DNA from: Mycolicibacter sp. MU0083
GTDB taxonomy: Bacteria; Actinomycetota; Actinomycetes; Mycobacteriales; Mycobacteriaceae
Reading direction: 5' to 3'
Assembly: GCF_963378075.1 (NCBI RefSeq)
Contig: NZ_OY726394.1
Coordinates: 806,001 to 870,000, forward strand
Length of the DNA stretch: 64,000 nt
Under the pieces are notes generated by a model that saw only the letters and a list, made by a program, of their open reading frames with translations, searched no databases and was not told the origin of the DNA. The position numbers and the translations under genes are program-made. Of this stretch, positions 36,101 to 44,881 are shown piece by piece; the stretch's first letter is position 1, and every line of letters begins with the position of its first letter.

Positions 36101-37473
36101 GCCGGGACCTGATGATCAAGGGCGCCCCCGAAGTGGTGCTGGCCGCCTGCCGGGGACCCGAACCCGACGGCGACGCAACGGTGGCCGCCCTGGCAGCCGA
36201 AGGACTGCGGGTGATCGCGGTGGCCCGGCGCCGGCTCACCGTCGCGCAGACGAAGCTCCTCGCCGACGACCCGGATGCGCTGGCCGGACTGTGCGGCAGC
36301 GGGCTGACACTGACCGGCTACCTCGGCATCTCCGACACCCCCCGCGCCGAAGCGCCGCAACTGCTCGCCGACCTGGCCGCCCGCGGGGTGGGCGTCCGGT
36401 TGATCACCGGCGATCACCCCGTCACCGCCACCGCCATCGCCGCCGAACTCGGCGTCCCGGTCACCGCCGATCAGGTCATCACCGGCGCGGAGTGGAATGC
36501 CCTGTCGCGCAAGGATCAGGAGCGGGCGGTGGCCCGGCGGGTGATCTTCGCCCGGATGTCACCGGAGAACAAGGTGCAGGTGGTGCAGACCCTCGAACGC
36601 AGCGGCCGGGTCTGCGCGATGGTCGGCGACGGCGCCAACGACGCGGCCGCCATCCGCGCCGCCAGCGTCGGACTCGGCGTGGTGGCCCGCGGTAGCGACT
36701 CGGCGCACCTGACCGCCGACATCGTGCTGACCGACGGGCGCATCGGGGCCCTGGTCGACGCCATCGACGAGGGCCAGCGCCTGTGGCGCGGGGTGCAGCT
36801 CGCGGTGACCGGTCTGCTCGGCGGCAACGTCGGCGAGGTCATCTTCGGCGTCGTCGGCGCCGCGCTGTCGGGGACCTCGCCGCTGAACAACCGGCAACTG
36901 CTGCTGATGAACATGCTCACCGACGCGTTGCCGGCCACCGCGGTCGCGGTCAGCACGCCCGCTGGTTCCGCGCACCGCGTGGTGCACGGCATCGACGAAC
37001 GCGCGCTGATGCGGGCCGTCGCGGTCCGCGGCGCGATCACCGGCGCGGCGGCCAGCGCCGCGTGGGGCATGGCTCGCCTTTCGGTGCTACCGGGCGCCCC
37101 ACAACGGGCCGCCACGGTCGCACTGATCACGCTGGTCACCACCGAACTCGCCCAGACCCTGGTCGACTCGCGCGCACCACTGGTGCTGCTCACCGCGGCC
37201 GGTTCGTTCGCGGCGTTCGCCGCGGCGATCAGCCTGCCCGGCATCAGCCAACTGCTGGGGTGCACCCCGGTGGGGCCGCTGGGCTGGTCGCGGGCGCTGG
37301 GAGCCGCGGGCGCCGCCGTGCTGGGAATCGCCGCGGCCCCGTACGTTCTGCCCGCCGCACGGAGCGCCCCGCCGGAACCCGACGCCGAGCCGGGGCCGAT
37401 GGCCACGGTGCGGATGCTGCGCCCGACGGATTCCCCGGAATCGTCGCCGGCCGCCATCGGAGGGCTAGCGTGA
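33178..37473 (+). CDS. Giant P-type ATPase, CtpH/CtpI-like
   Basis: A 1431-residue P-type ATPase with a long N-terminal extension. The first 600 residues or so contain a heavy-metal-associated-like segment (GLTETPELGDRVLTALAAAPGV) and Ala-rich helices. The core follows: LTGESLSVDKQ, VPEGMPLMATL in M4, the phosphorylation site CFDKTGTLSQN (Asp889), and VGDGANDAAAIRAASVGLGV. The C-terminal helices include NMLTDALPATAVAV. Length and layout match the CtpH/CtpI group (about 1500-1600 aa) unique to mycobacteria and relatives. The ion is unknown; the adjacent ArsR suggests a divalent metal. A TTG at 33163 is an alternative start. Confidence 0.9.
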   Translation: MVPTLLRPAAVGIRVASALAGTATRGASAATEAVGAITAAGLQVAALPVREATRMLAGDSATATLTRRCWHGEGRAWIEVRGLTETPELGDRVLTALAAAPGVVSVRLNRPLSRAVVTLADDDEDDGGRAGLNDLCRVIAETERRHRRAGGCVPSAGADRPAALPGDGLPLMARGVMVGVNAAGLAIAVAGRVLRLPQAPITVDAAAALANHQPWLRRQLVDRIGVGPAHTVLSLISTGARIATLSPATLAVDLALQGVKAAENQAAAQAWARHEPHLARHADQAHVHLPTRPVPLPEGAVERHGRRAGHAQLFGAGLVGVLTGNLTTAATAAVVAAPKAMRTTTEAFAATLSRTLVDQHAALPLRPEGLRLLDRVDAVLIDPRLLYRGEVRHPLAAALLAEARAGGAELCTLDIAALGELRSAFDELTPVRDHASDDELDRALATALSARQEAGRTVAVLTSTGAQALCSADLGLGVLSDDPADVPPWDADLLLADLAGAWRVLHAIPAARQAAQRGISLSTGSSTLGALLMVPGVRGGRGPGPVTAGAATGLLSGYLLARSVADTAAPRPAPSYQWHAMTIEEIREILPDPGPLVAAGPHDAPPHIAWQFLRAVRAELSDPLMPVLALSSAATAMLGSPVDALMVSTVLIGNCMLAAAQQLQAENRLNRLLAQQTPPARTVEPHTGAYTEIDADRLVPGTVIEIRSNEVVPADARLIEATDLEVDESSLTGESLSVDKQTAATPGAELADRRCMLYAGTTVVAGTARAVVTAVGADTQARRAAELAAGDLPVVGLQHQLSRLMSRAFPASAAGGVMVGLLGMLRGGGLRLALGNAIAVAVAAVPEGMPLMATLAQHASAQRLTDSGALVRIPRSVEALGRVEVVCFDKTGTLSQNRLRVTRVQPVAGYSSDEVLRCAANAAPAPEGDPHTHATDQAVTEAAATLPGAGEPLWTTPDAHLPFRSGRAFSASVSGRDLMIKGAPEVVLAACRGPEPDGDATVAALAAEGLRVIAVARRRLTVAQTKLLADDPDALAGLCGSGLTLTGYLGISDTPRAEAPQLLADLAARGVGVRLITGDHPVTATAIAAELGVPVTADQVITGAEWNALSRKDQERAVARRVIFARMSPENKVQVVQTLERSGRVCAMVGDGANDAAAIRAASVGLGVVARGSDSAHLTADIVLTDGRIGALVDAIDEGQRLWRGVQLAVTGLLGGNVGEVIFGVVGAALSGTSPLNNRQLLLMNMLTDALPATAVAVSTPAGSAHRVVHGIDERALMRAVAVRGAITGAAASAAWGMARLSVLPGAPQRAATVALITLVTTELAQTLVDSRAPLVLLTAAGSFAAFAAAISLPGISQLLGCTPVGPLGWSRALGAAGAAVLGIAAAPYVLPAARSAPPEPDAEPGPMATVRMLRPTDSPESSPAAIGGLA

Positions 37474-37477
37474 GGGC

Positions 37478-37882
37478 ATGCACCCCTTCCGGCAGGCCGT
37501 AGAAGCCCGCGACAGCGCAGCCATCGAGGCATTGCTCGCCGACGACGTCGTGTTCACCAGCCCGGTGGCGTTCAAGCCCTACCCGGGCAAGCCGGTGACC
37601 GCGGCGATCCTGCGCGCGGTGATGCGCGTCTTCGAAGACTTCCGCTACGTCCGCGAGATCGGCGATGAGTCCGGGCGTGACCATGCGTTGCTCTTCGAGG
37701 CCACCGTGGACGGCAAACGTCTCAGCGGCTGCGACTTCCTGCATTTCGACGACGACGGCAAAATCGACGACTTCGTGGTGATGGTCCGGCCGCTGTCGGC
37801 GGCCACCGCACTGGCCGAGGCGATGGGCAAACAATTCGAGCAGATCACCCGTGAGGCCGCCGCCGACAGCGGGTCGGGCTAG
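37478..37882 (+). CDS. SnoaL/NTF2-like protein
   Basis: A 134-residue cone-fold protein of the SnoaL/NTF2 group: FRQAVEARDSAAIEALLADDVVFTSPV at the start and FLHFDDDGKIDDFVVMVRPL near the end. Such proteins bind small hydrophobic molecules or act as isomerases, but no catalytic dyad is certain here. It starts 4 nt after the P-type ATPase stop, so the two are probably co-transcribed. That is an unusual pairing and gives no function. It has no signal peptide. Confidence 0.8.
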   Translation: MHPFRQAVEARDSAAIEALLADDVVFTSPVAFKPYPGKPVTAAILRAVMRVFEDFRYVREIGDESGRDHALLFEATVDGKRLSGCDFLHFDDDGKIDDFVVMVRPLSAATALAEAMGKQFEQITREAAADSGSG

Positions 37883-37908
37883 CCGAAAAGCGCACCTGCG
37901 CACCGCCC

Positions 37909-37920
37909 TAACCGCGGTTA
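37909..37920. promoter_or_regulatory. Perfect 12-bp palindrome upstream of the molybdoenzyme gene
   Basis: TAACCGCGGTTA is a perfect palindrome 92 bp upstream of the cytochrome b/molybdoenzyme start, in an otherwise A+T-richer patch (TATAGTTGATAG follows). The location suits an operator, but no adjacent regulator gene is present. Confidence 0.35.
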
Positions 37921-38012
37921 TAGTTGATAGCGGCAATGAGGCCCGCCATGGCCGACGTTTCGGCTGATGGCATCTACCACCGTTGATGACTCCTGGGGTA
38001 GGGGGCTTTGAC

Positions 38013-39803
38013 ATGGTTATACGCACCAAAGGTTTTGCCGCACTGCTCGATCAGGGGCCCCGTCGCCGCGAGGTGGACCGCCGGGTCGAGACCGCGCACT
38101 GGGCCGGATCGATTCCCCAGGAGATGGCCCGGGTCCCGGCGCTGCGATTCGGCAAACGCTGGGTCTCGTCACTGTGGCTGCTACCGCTTGGTGCGGCCGC
38201 GTTGGTCGTCGGGATCGCGTTGGCGCAGCAGCTACGCCAATACGGTTGGATGCAGGACTTCATCGCCGCCTACCCGGGTACGTCGGGGCAGGTGACACCG
38301 GTGATCACCACCGGCTTTCCGGCCTGGCTGCGCTGGCAGCACCTGTTCAACATCGTTTTCATGATGTTCCTGATACGTGCCGGGCTGCAGATCCTGGCCG
38401 ACCACCCGCGGCTGTACCTGCGCCAGGGCTGCCGGCCGGGGACCGCGTGGCTGCGGATGCGTGGGCCGGTGCCCGCCGAACGACTGAACAGTGCCGAACG
38501 TGTCGACGGCACGAAAGTCTGGACCGCCAAAGATGATTCGGTGGCACTGCCGAAGTGGCTGGGCATTCCCGGCGTCCGTCACACCATCGGCCTGGCGCGC
38601 TGGTGGCACTTCACGTTCGACTTGTTGTGGCTGCTCAACGGGGCGGTGTTCTACGTCTTGCTGTTCACCAGCGGGGAATGGCGCCGGATAGTTCCGCAGA
38701 GCTGGGATGTGCTGCCCAATGCGGCATCGACCATGATTCAGTATGCGTCGCTGAACTTTCCGGTCAACGACGGTTTCACCGATTACAACGCGCTGCAGGT
38801 GATCGCCTACTTCACCACCGTCTTCGTCGCCGCCCCATTGGCTTTCGTCACCGGGATGCTGCAATCGCCGGCGGTCGCCGCACGCTTTGGATTGGACCGC
38901 GGGCCGTTGAACCACCAGGTGGCACGAACGGCGCATTTCGCGGTGCTGCTGTGGATGGTGTTCTTCATCGCCGTGCACTCCCTGATGGTGTTCACCACCG
39001 GCCTGGTGGGCAATCTCAACCACATCGTGTTGGGCACCGACACCGAATCCTATTGGCCGCTGGTGATTTACCTGATCGCGATGAGCGTCATCGCGGCACT
39101 GTGGCTGGCGGCCTCGCCGCTGACGTTGCGCTACCCGGGGGTGGTTCGCCGGGTCGGCACGGTGCTGCTCGGTCGGATCACCGAGCTGTTGGATCGACCG
39201 CACCCGGTCGCCACCTACACCGAGAAGGACATCTCACCGTACTTCTGGGCCAACGGAACACCGCCGGCTTCCGAGCACTACCGCGCCCTGCAGAAGGGCG
39301 ATTGGGCCGACTACGCGCTACGTGTCGAGGGACTGGTGGAAAACCCCGTCACCCTGACCTACGCGCAGTTGCTGGCCATGCCCAGACACGAACAGGTCAC
39401 CGGACACCACTGCATCCAGGGCTGGACCGGGGTGGCCCAATGGGCCGGCGTGCGGATGGCCGACATCGTCGAGCTGGTCCGTCCGCTGCCGTCGGCACGC
39501 TGGGTGGTGTTCTACTCCTTCGCCGACGGCTCCGGGCCGCCGAACGAAGGCCGCTACTACGACTGTCACCGGATCGCGCACATGAGCGAGCCGACCACCC
39601 TGCTGGCCTATGAGATGAACGGCGCACCGCTGACCGAAGACCACGGCGCGCCGCTGCGGCTCCGCAACGAGCACGAACTCGGCTTCAAAATGGTGAAATG
39701 GATCGAGGCGATCGAATTCATCGACGACTTCCGCTACCGCGGACTGGGCATGGGCGGTTACAACGAAGACCATGAGTATTTCGGTCACCAGGTACCTTTC
39801 TGA
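38013..39803 (+). CDS. Cytochrome-b-type membrane domain fused to YedY/sulfite-oxidase-like molybdopterin domain
   Basis: A 596-residue fusion. The N-terminal 390 residues hold about five transmembrane helices with histidines placed as haem ligands (LRWQHLFNIVFM, ARWWHFTFDLLW, RTAHFAVLLWMVFFIAVHS), like cytochrome b561 or thiosulfate-reductase anchor subunits. The C-terminal 200 residues are a sulfite-oxidase-fold molybdopterin domain with the Mo-ligating cysteine in GHHCIQGWTG and cofactor-binding YDCHRIAHM and RLRNEHELGFKMVKW. This would link quinol oxidation directly to reduction at the Mo centre. The ATG at 38013 has an AGGGGG site 8 nt upstream. The substrate is unknown; methionine-sulfoxide repair by YedYZ is the nearest known parallel. 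The crcB gene overlaps its end by 32 nt. Confidence 0.85.
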   Translation: MVIRTKGFAALLDQGPRRREVDRRVETAHWAGSIPQEMARVPALRFGKRWVSSLWLLPLGAAALVVGIALAQQLRQYGWMQDFIAAYPGTSGQVTPVITTGFPAWLRWQHLFNIVFMMFLIRAGLQILADHPRLYLRQGCRPGTAWLRMRGPVPAERLNSAERVDGTKVWTAKDDSVALPKWLGIPGVRHTIGLARWWHFTFDLLWLLNGAVFYVLLFTSGEWRRIVPQSWDVLPNAASTMIQYASLNFPVNDGFTDYNALQVIAYFTTVFVAAPLAFVTGMLQSPAVAARFGLDRGPLNHQVARTAHFAVLLWMVFFIAVHSLMVFTTGLVGNLNHIVLGTDTESYWPLVIYLIAMSVIAALWLAASPLTLRYPGVVRRVGTVLLGRITELLDRPHPVATYTEKDISPYFWANGTPPASEHYRALQKGDWADYALRVEGLVENPVTLTYAQLLAMPRHEQVTGHHCIQGWTGVAQWAGVRMADIVELVRPLPSARWVVFYSFADGSGPPNEGRYYDCHRIAHMSEPTTLLAYEMNGAPLTEDHGAPLRLRNEHELGFKMVKWIEAIEFIDDFRYRGLGMGGYNEDHEYFGHQVPF

Positions 39804-40212
39804 GCCCGCCGTGCGGGACCAGGCTCCGGTGCTGGCGGCCGTCGCGGCGGGCGGTGCGATCGGGGCGTCGGCCCGCTATGCCGTCGCATTGGCAGCACCC
39901 ACGCCGGCCGGCGGATTCCCGTGGGCCACCTTCGTCACCAACATCAGCGGGTGCGCGTTGATGGGCGTGCTGATGGTGGCGATCACCGAGCTGTGGGTCG
40001 GCCACCGGTTGCTGCGGCCGCTGCTGGGCACCGGTGTGCTGGGCGGCTACACCACGTTCTCCACCTTCGCCGCCGACGTCGACGGCCTGGCCGTCGGTGG
40101 GCACCCGATCCTGGCGCTGGCCTATCTGTGCAGCACGCCGGTGGCGGTGCTGATCGCGACGTGGCTGACCGCGGGCCTCACCCGACGCCTGATCATCAGG
40201 AGGACAACATGA
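39772..40212 (+). CDS. crcB: CrcB/Fluc fluoride channel, first copy
   Basis: A 146-residue, four-helix CrcB protein: [34 protein letters not shown] with the pore asparagine, and the [12 protein letters not shown] signature. Fluc channels let fluoride out of the cell as antiparallel dimers. The ATG at 39772 overlaps the preceding gene by 32 nt. A GTG at 39811 would avoid the overlap and keep the whole conserved domain. It is coupled to the DUF190 gene by an ATGA overlap. With the second crcB it probably forms a heterodimeric channel. No fluoride riboswitch is recognised upstream. Confidence 0.92.
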   Translation: MSISVTRYLSEPAVRDQAPVLAAVAAGGAIGASARYAVALAAPTPAGGFPWATFVTNISGCALMGVLMVAITELWVGHRLLRPLLGTGVLGGYTTFSTFAADVDGLAVGGHPILALAYLCSTPVAVLIATWLTAGLTRRLIIRRTT

Positions 40213-40559
40213 GTCGGCTCAGCGGTCCCGCCTTGCGCCTGACGGTCTTTGTCGGTGAGAGCGACACCTGGCAGCACAAGCCGGTGTTCAGCGAGATCGT
40301 GCACCGGGCACGCCGCGCCGGTCTGGCCGGGGCGACGGTGTTCCGCGGGGTGGAGGGGTACGGGGCGTCCTCGGCGATCCACACCACCCGGCTGCTGTCG
40401 ATGTCGGAGGACCTGCCGGTCTCGGTCGTCATCGTGGATGCCCCCGAACGGGTTCGGGCTTTCCTGCCACAACTGGACGAGTTGGTGACCGAGGGTCTGA
40501 TCATGCTGGACGAGGTGGAAGTCGTCCGGCATGTCGGGCGCAGCCCGGCCGGCCGATGA
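40209..40559 (+). CDS. DUF190-domain protein
   Basis: A 116-residue DUF190 (PF02641) protein with a ferredoxin-like PII-related fold: [43 protein letters not shown] is the family hallmark. It ends with LITLDEV-like [14 protein letters not shown]. It is sandwiched between two crcB genes with 4-nt overlaps on both sides, so all three are made together. DUF190 proteins often accompany CrcB, and a regulatory or nucleotide-sensing role on the channel is inferred from the PII-like fold. It has no membrane segment. Confidence 0.92.
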   Translation: MSRLSGPALRLTVFVGESDTWQHKPVFSEIVHRARRAGLAGATVFRGVEGYGASSAIHTTRLLSMSEDLPVSVVIVDAPERVRAFLPQLDELVTEGLIMLDEVEVVRHVGRSPAGR

Positions 40560-40918
40560 CTTGGCTGTTGGTCATCGCGGGCGCCGCGGTGGGGGCACCG
40601 CTGCGTTATCTGACCGACCGGTTCGTGCAGGCCCGCCACGCGTCGATGTTTCCCTGGGGCACGCTGGCCGCCAACGTGCTCGGCAGTCTGCTGCTGGGTG
40701 TGCTCACCGGCAGCACCGGCGACGAACGCCTGCACCTGGTGATCGGTACCGGGCTGTGCGGTGCGCTGACCACCTACTCGACGTTCTCCTACGAGACCCT
40801 GCAATTGGCCGGTGCGGGTGCGCGGTTGTACGCGCTCGCCAATCTGGTGCTCACATTGAGCTGCGGACTCGGCGCTTACTATGCTGGCAGCGCCGCAGCG
40901 CAAGCGATTTGGCACTGA
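40556..40918 (+). CDS. crcB: CrcB/Fluc fluoride channel, second copy
   Basis: A 120-residue CrcB protein with the motifs [33 protein letters not shown] and [15 protein letters not shown], and four membrane helices. It differs clearly from the first copy, as expected for the two halves of a heterodimeric Fluc channel. The start overlaps the DUF190 stop (ATGA). An acyl-CoA dehydrogenase gene follows 28 nt later, but with its own AGGAG site, so it may or may not belong to the same transcript. Confidence 0.92.
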   Translation: MTWLLVIAGAAVGAPLRYLTDRFVQARHASMFPWGTLAANVLGSLLLGVLTGSTGDERLHLVIGTGLCGALTTYSTFSYETLQLAGAGARLYALANLVLTLSCGLGAYYAGSAAAQAIWH

Positions 40919-40946
40919 ACGAGCCCAAACCTTTCCAGGAGTAGAG

Positions 40947-42158
40947 ATGTCGTTCTCGATGGAGCTCAGCGATGATGTGATCGAGGTGCGGGACTGGGTG
41001 CACCAGTTCGCCGCCGAGGTGGTCCGGCCCGCCGCCGCCGAATGGGATGAGCGGGAAGAGACACCGTGGCCGGTGATCGCCGAGGCGGCCAAGATCGGGC
41101 TGTACTCGCCGGAACTGTTCGCCACCCAGGCCGCCGAGCCCAGCGGAATCGGCATGCTGGCGGTGTTCGAGGAACTCTTCTGGGGTGACGCCGGCATCGC
41201 GCTGTCCATCCTGGGCACCGGGCTGGCGGCGGCGGCCCTGGCGGGCAACGGAACCCCCGAGCAGTTGGGGCTGTGGCTGCCGCAGATGTTCGGCACCGCC
41301 GACGACCCCAAGGTGGCCGCCTTCTGCTCCTCGGAACCGGACGCCGGCTCGGATGTCGGCGCCATCCGCACCCGGGCCCGCTTCGACGAGGCGACCCGCG
41401 AATGGGTGCTCAACGGCACCAAGACCTGGGCCACCAACGGCGGCATCGCCAACGTGCACATCGTGGTCGCCTCGGTCTATCCCGAACTCGGCTCGCGCGG
41501 CCAGGCCACCTTCGTCATCGGCCCGGACACCCCCGGGCTGGCCCAGGGCCAGAAGTTCAAGAAGCACGGCATCCGGGCCTCGCACACCGCCGAGATCGTG
41601 CTGGACAACGTCCGGCTGCCCGAGGACATGATCCTCGGCGGCCGGGAGAAGTTCGAGGCGCGGGTCGCCCGGGTCAAATCCGGGGCGTCGGCCGGCGGAC
41701 AGGCGGCCATGAAGACCTTCGAACGCACCCGGCCGACGGTCGGCGCGATGGCGGTCGGGGTGGCCCGGGCCGCCTACGAATACGCCCTCGAATACGCCTG
41801 CCAGCGTGAGCAGTTCGGCCGCAAGATCGGCGAGTTCCAGGCTGTCTCCTTCAAACTGGCCGACATGAAGAGCCGCATCGACGCGGCCCGGCTCATGGTC
41901 TGGCGGGCCGGCTGGATGGCCCGCAACAACAAGGCGTTCGACAACGCCGAAGGCTCCATGGCCAAGCTGTTCGCCAGCGAGACCGCGGTCTATGTCACCG
42001 ACGAAGCCATCCAGATCCTCGGCGGCAACGGCTACACCCGCGACTACCCGGTCGAGCGGATGCACCGCGACGCGAAGATCTTCACCATCTTCGAGGGCAC
42101 CAGTGAGATCCAGCGACTGGTGATCGCCCGGGCCCTGACCGGCCTGGCGCTGCGCTGA
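40947..42158 (+). CDS. Acyl-CoA dehydrogenase
   Basis: A 403-residue flavoprotein of the acyl-CoA dehydrogenase family. It has [18 protein letters not shown] (FAD and substrate binding), [12 protein letters not shown], and the signature region [20 protein letters not shown]. Near the end are [22 protein letters not shown] and the catalytic glutamate in IFEGTSEIQ. It oxidises an acyl-CoA to the 2-enoyl-CoA and passes electrons to an electron-transfer flavoprotein. An AGGAG site precedes the ATG. The convergent neighbour is an SDR gene, so no pathway partner is certain; the chain length is unknown. Confidence 0.93.
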   Translation: MSFSMELSDDVIEVRDWVHQFAAEVVRPAAAEWDEREETPWPVIAEAAKIGLYSPELFATQAAEPSGIGMLAVFEELFWGDAGIALSILGTGLAAAALAGNGTPEQLGLWLPQMFGTADDPKVAAFCSSEPDAGSDVGAIRTRARFDEATREWVLNGTKTWATNGGIANVHIVVASVYPELGSRGQATFVIGPDTPGLAQGQKFKKHGIRASHTAEIVLDNVRLPEDMILGGREKFEARVARVKSGASAGGQAAMKTFERTRPTVGAMAVGVARAAYEYALEYACQREQFGRKIGEFQAVSFKLADMKSRIDAARLMVWRAGWMARNNKAFDNAEGSMAKLFASETAVYVTDEAIQILGGNGYTRDYPVERMHRDAKIFTIFEGTSEIQRLVIARALTGLALR

Positions 42159-42174
42159 ACGTGGGCCGCCGCGC

Positions 42175-42915
42175 TTATCCGGCGGTCTTGCCGTTGTCGG
42201 CCAGATACACCGCGCCGTGCACCGCGGACGCGGCATCGCTGGCCAGAAACGCGATCACCTGAGCGACGTCTGCCGGCGCGCTCATCCCGCGCGGTGAGGC
42301 CACCCGCATGACCAGGTTGACGTCGGCGCCCTCGGGGAGCCGGAAGTCGGTCACCTGCGGGGTCAGCATGCCGCCCGGGCAGACGGCGTTGACCCGCAGC
42401 TTCTCCGCGGTGAACTCCACCGCCAGGGCCCGGGTCAGCCCGACGAGGCCGTGTTTGGCCGCACAGTAGCCCGCCGAGTAGGCCTGGCCCTCCACCCCGG
42501 CGATGGAGGCGACGTTGACGATGTTGCCGCCGGTCTCCAGCAGGTGCGGAAGCGCCGCCCGGCACAGGTAGAACGGACCGTTGAGGTTGACCGCCAGATC
42601 GTGGGCCCAATCGGCGTCGGTGACCGACGCGGTGTGGCGCATCTGATGGGCACCGGCGACGTTGACCAGCACATCGAGCCGGCCGAACTCGGCGACGCAC
42701 TGTTCGACGGCCGCGGCGCAGGCCTCCGGGGTGGCGATGTCGACGCCGGCGAAGCGCCCGCCGGGGGCATCGGCGAACACCGTCGCCAGCCGCTCGGTGT
42801 CGCGGGCCACCCCGAACACCGACGCCCCGCGCGCCGCGAACAACTGCGCCACCGCAGCGCCGAGCCCCGACGACGCGCCGGTCACCAGCGCCACTTTGCC
42901 TGACAGATCGGTCAT
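42175..42915 (-). CDS. SDR-family oxidoreductase
   Basis: A 246-residue classical short-chain dehydrogenase: TGASSGLGAAVAQLF, NVAGAHQM in place of the usual NNAG, the catalytic serine in NVASIAGVEG, and YCAAKHG. The ATG at 42915 gives a normal start (MTDLSGKVALVTG). It is divergent across 60 bp from a second SDR gene, so both may be driven from one short control region. The C-terminus (HGAVYLADNGKTAG) is normal for the family. The substrate is unknown. Confidence 0.87.
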   Translation of the reverse strand: MTDLSGKVALVTGASSGLGAAVAQLFAARGASVFGVARDTERLATVFADAPGGRFAGVDIATPEACAAAVEQCVAEFGRLDVLVNVAGAHQMRHTASVTDADWAHDLAVNLNGPFYLCRAALPHLLETGGNIVNVASIAGVEGQAYSAGYCAAKHGLVGLTRALAVEFTAEKLRVNAVCPGGMLTPQVTDFRLPEGADVNLVMRVASPRGMSAPADVAQVIAFLASDAASAVHGAVYLADNGKTAG

Positions 42916-42975
42916 TTCGACTCTCCGCATCACCCAGTCGACCGGCACCGGGGCGCAGCCGTCTACCGTCCAGTT

Positions 42976-43818
42976 ATGGCTTCAGTATCGGTGATCACCG
43001 GCGGTGCCGGCGGCATGGGTGTGGCGACGGCCAAGATCATGGGCCGAGACCACACGGTGGTGCTCTGCGATATCCGGAAGGACCGGCTCGACGCGGCGCG
43101 CTCGGAGCTCGCCGAACTCGGCATCGCCGCGACCGTCGTCGACTGCGACGTCACCGATCGGGCGGCCGTCACGCGGTTGTTCGAGACCGCGTCGGGCCTC
43201 GGGCCGGTGGCGTCGGTGATCCATACCGCCGGGATCGGCCCGAGCATGGGCGATGCCGAGCACGTGATGCGGACCAACGCCTACGGCACCGTCGTCGTCG
43301 ACGAGGTGTTCTATGAGACGGCCGGCGACGGTGCCGTGATCGTCAACGTGGCGTCGATGGCCGCGCAGCTGGTGCCCGACGCCTACCTTCCCGTCGCGCA
43401 GTTCCCGCTGGCGTTGCGCGACGGCGAAGCGTTCGTGGCCGAGCTGACCGCGTTCTGCAACAACGCGCCGGAGAAGGCCCGGTCGGGGTTCTCCTACACC
43501 GTCAGCAAAGCGTTCGTGAAGTGGTACAGCGCGTCGCAGGCCGAACGGTTCGGCGGCCGCGGACTGCGGATCGTCTCGGTGTCGCCGGGCAACGTCGACA
43601 CCGAGTTGGGGCGCCGGGAGGAGAAGGCCGGGGTCGGCGCGATGATGCCCGACGCCCTGATCCCGCGCTGGGGTACCCCCGAGGAGATGGCCGAGCTGTT
43701 CGCCTTCTGCGCCGGTGACAGGTGCCGCTACCTGACCGGCACCGACATCCTGGCCGACGGGGGAGTGGTCGCCTCCATGCGGGAACGCGCTCGAAAGGCC
43801 TCTGACGTCCCCGGATAG
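42976..43818 (+). CDS. SDR-family oxidoreductase
   Basis: A 280-residue short-chain dehydrogenase with TGGAGGMGVATAKIM as cofactor site, an HTAGIGPSM segment, and NVASMAAQL followed much later by SYTVSKAFVKWY as the active-site tyrosine and lysine. An insertion between the serine and tyrosine (VPDAYLPVAQFPLALRDGEA) is longer than usual and may form a substrate lid. It ends with TGTDILADGG. It is divergent from the neighbouring SDR gene. The family is certain; the substrate is not. Confidence 0.87.
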   Translation: MASVSVITGGAGGMGVATAKIMGRDHTVVLCDIRKDRLDAARSELAELGIAATVVDCDVTDRAAVTRLFETASGLGPVASVIHTAGIGPSMGDAEHVMRTNAYGTVVVDEVFYETAGDGAVIVNVASMAAQLVPDAYLPVAQFPLALRDGEAFVAELTAFCNNAPEKARSGFSYTVSKAFVKWYSASQAERFGGRGLRIVSVSPGNVDTELGRREEKAGVGAMMPDALIPRWGTPEEMAELFAFCAGDRCRYLTGTDILADGGVVASMRERARKASDVPG

Positions 43819-43853
43819 GTGCCCGAATTAAACCGAAGTACCGACACCGATGG

Positions 43854-43913
43854 TTGACATGTGGCAATCTGCACGCTTACCGTGGGTTTCGAACCTACGG
43901 AACCGTAGGTTCG
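43854..43913 (+). promoter_or_regulatory. desA promoter with 24-bp inverted repeat
   Basis: TTGACA at 43854-43859 may be the -35 box. From 43890 to 43913 lies a perfect inverted repeat with 11-bp arms (CGAACCTACGG, AA, CCGTAGGTTCG), 50 bp before the desaturase ATG. The symmetry and place fit an acyl-CoA-sensing TetR repressor such as MadR, which controls desA genes in mycobacteria; binding here is inferred. Confidence 0.7.
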
Positions 43914-43963
43914 GTCGGGGGGCCAATCGACAGCCCGTATGTCGGTCCGGGGATGGAGTACAG

Positions 43964-44881
43964 ATGACGAACGTCCAAACAGCGCTGTTGCATGAGTTGG
44001 AACCGATTGTCGAGCAGAATCTCAACCGTCACCTCAAGGCGGCCAAGCCGTGGTTGCCGCACGATTACGTGCCGTGGAGCAGGGGACGGGATTTCGCATT
44101 CCTCGGCGGTGAGGACTGGGTTCCCGAAGACTCGCCGCTGGATCCGGTGGCCAAGTCGGCGCTGTTGGTCAACCTGCTGACCGAGGACAATCTGCCGTCG
44201 TATCACCGCGAGATCGCCACCACGTTCAGCCGCGACGGCGCCTGGGGCACCTGGGTCGGGCAGTGGACGGCCGAGGAGGGCCGCCACAGCATCGCGTTGC
44301 GCGACTACCTGATCGTGACCCGGGGGATCGACCCGGTGAACCTCGAGAACATGCGTATGCAGCACACCGTCGCCGGGTATGACGCCGGCGGCAAGTCGGC
44401 GCTGCAGGTGCTGGCCTACGTGTCCTTCCAGGAGCTCGCCACCCGGGTGTCGCACCGCAACACCGGCAAGGCCTCCGGCTGCCCCATCGCCGACCAGCTG
44501 CTGGCCCGCGTCGCACTCGACGAGAACCTGCACATGGTCTTCTACCGCAACCTGATGCAGGCGGCGCTCGACATCTCGCCGGACGAGGCGATGTGCGCCA
44601 TCCGTGACGAAGTGATCGGCTTCGCGATGCCCGGCATGCACATGCCCGGGTTCCAGGAGAACGCCGTCATGATCGCCAAGGCCGGCATCTACGACCTGCG
44701 CATCCACCACGACGACGTCGTCCAGCCGGTACTGCGGTTCTGGAAGGTCAACGAGCGCACCGACTTCGGCCCGGCCGGGCAGGAGGCGCTGGAGCAGGTC
44801 AACGGCTTCATGAAGATGGTCGACGAGCGGGCCACCTACTACGAGGAGAAGGCCAAGGCGCGCGAAGCCGTCTCGGCCTAG
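43964..44881 (+). CDS. desA: Acyl-ACP desaturase, DesA1-like
   Basis: A 305-residue soluble diiron desaturase. Iron ligands are visible in [26 protein letters not shown] (ExxH), the [17 protein letters not shown] core and DENLHMVFY (second ExxH). The start [17 protein letters not shown] and overall run closely follow M. tuberculosis DesA1, but the protein is about 30 residues shorter at the C-terminus. DesA proteins introduce double bonds into the meromycolate chain on ACP. The ATG at 43964 has a GGAG site. Upstream lies a long perfect palindrome. The 3' end overlaps a convergent methyltransferase gene by 4 nt. Confidence 0.92.
   Translation: MTNVQTALLHELEPIVEQNLNRHLKAAKPWLPHDYVPWSRGRDFAFLGGEDWVPEDSPLDPVAKSALLVNLLTEDNLPSYHREIATTFSRDGAWGTWVGQWTAEEGRHSIALRDYLIVTRGIDPVNLENMRMQHTVAGYDAGGKSALQVLAYVSFQELATRVSHRNTGKASGCPIADQLLARVALDENLHMVFYRNLMQAALDISPDEAMCAIRDEVIGFAMPGMHMPGFQENAVMIAKAGIYDLRIHHDDVVQPVLRFWKVNERTDFGPAGQEALEQVNGFMKMVDERATYYEEKAKAREAVSA

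Noticed and set aside
39700..39771. Fluoride riboswitch upstream of crcB
   Set aside because: The upstream sequence is coding for the molybdoenzyme and shows no recognisable riboswitch core.
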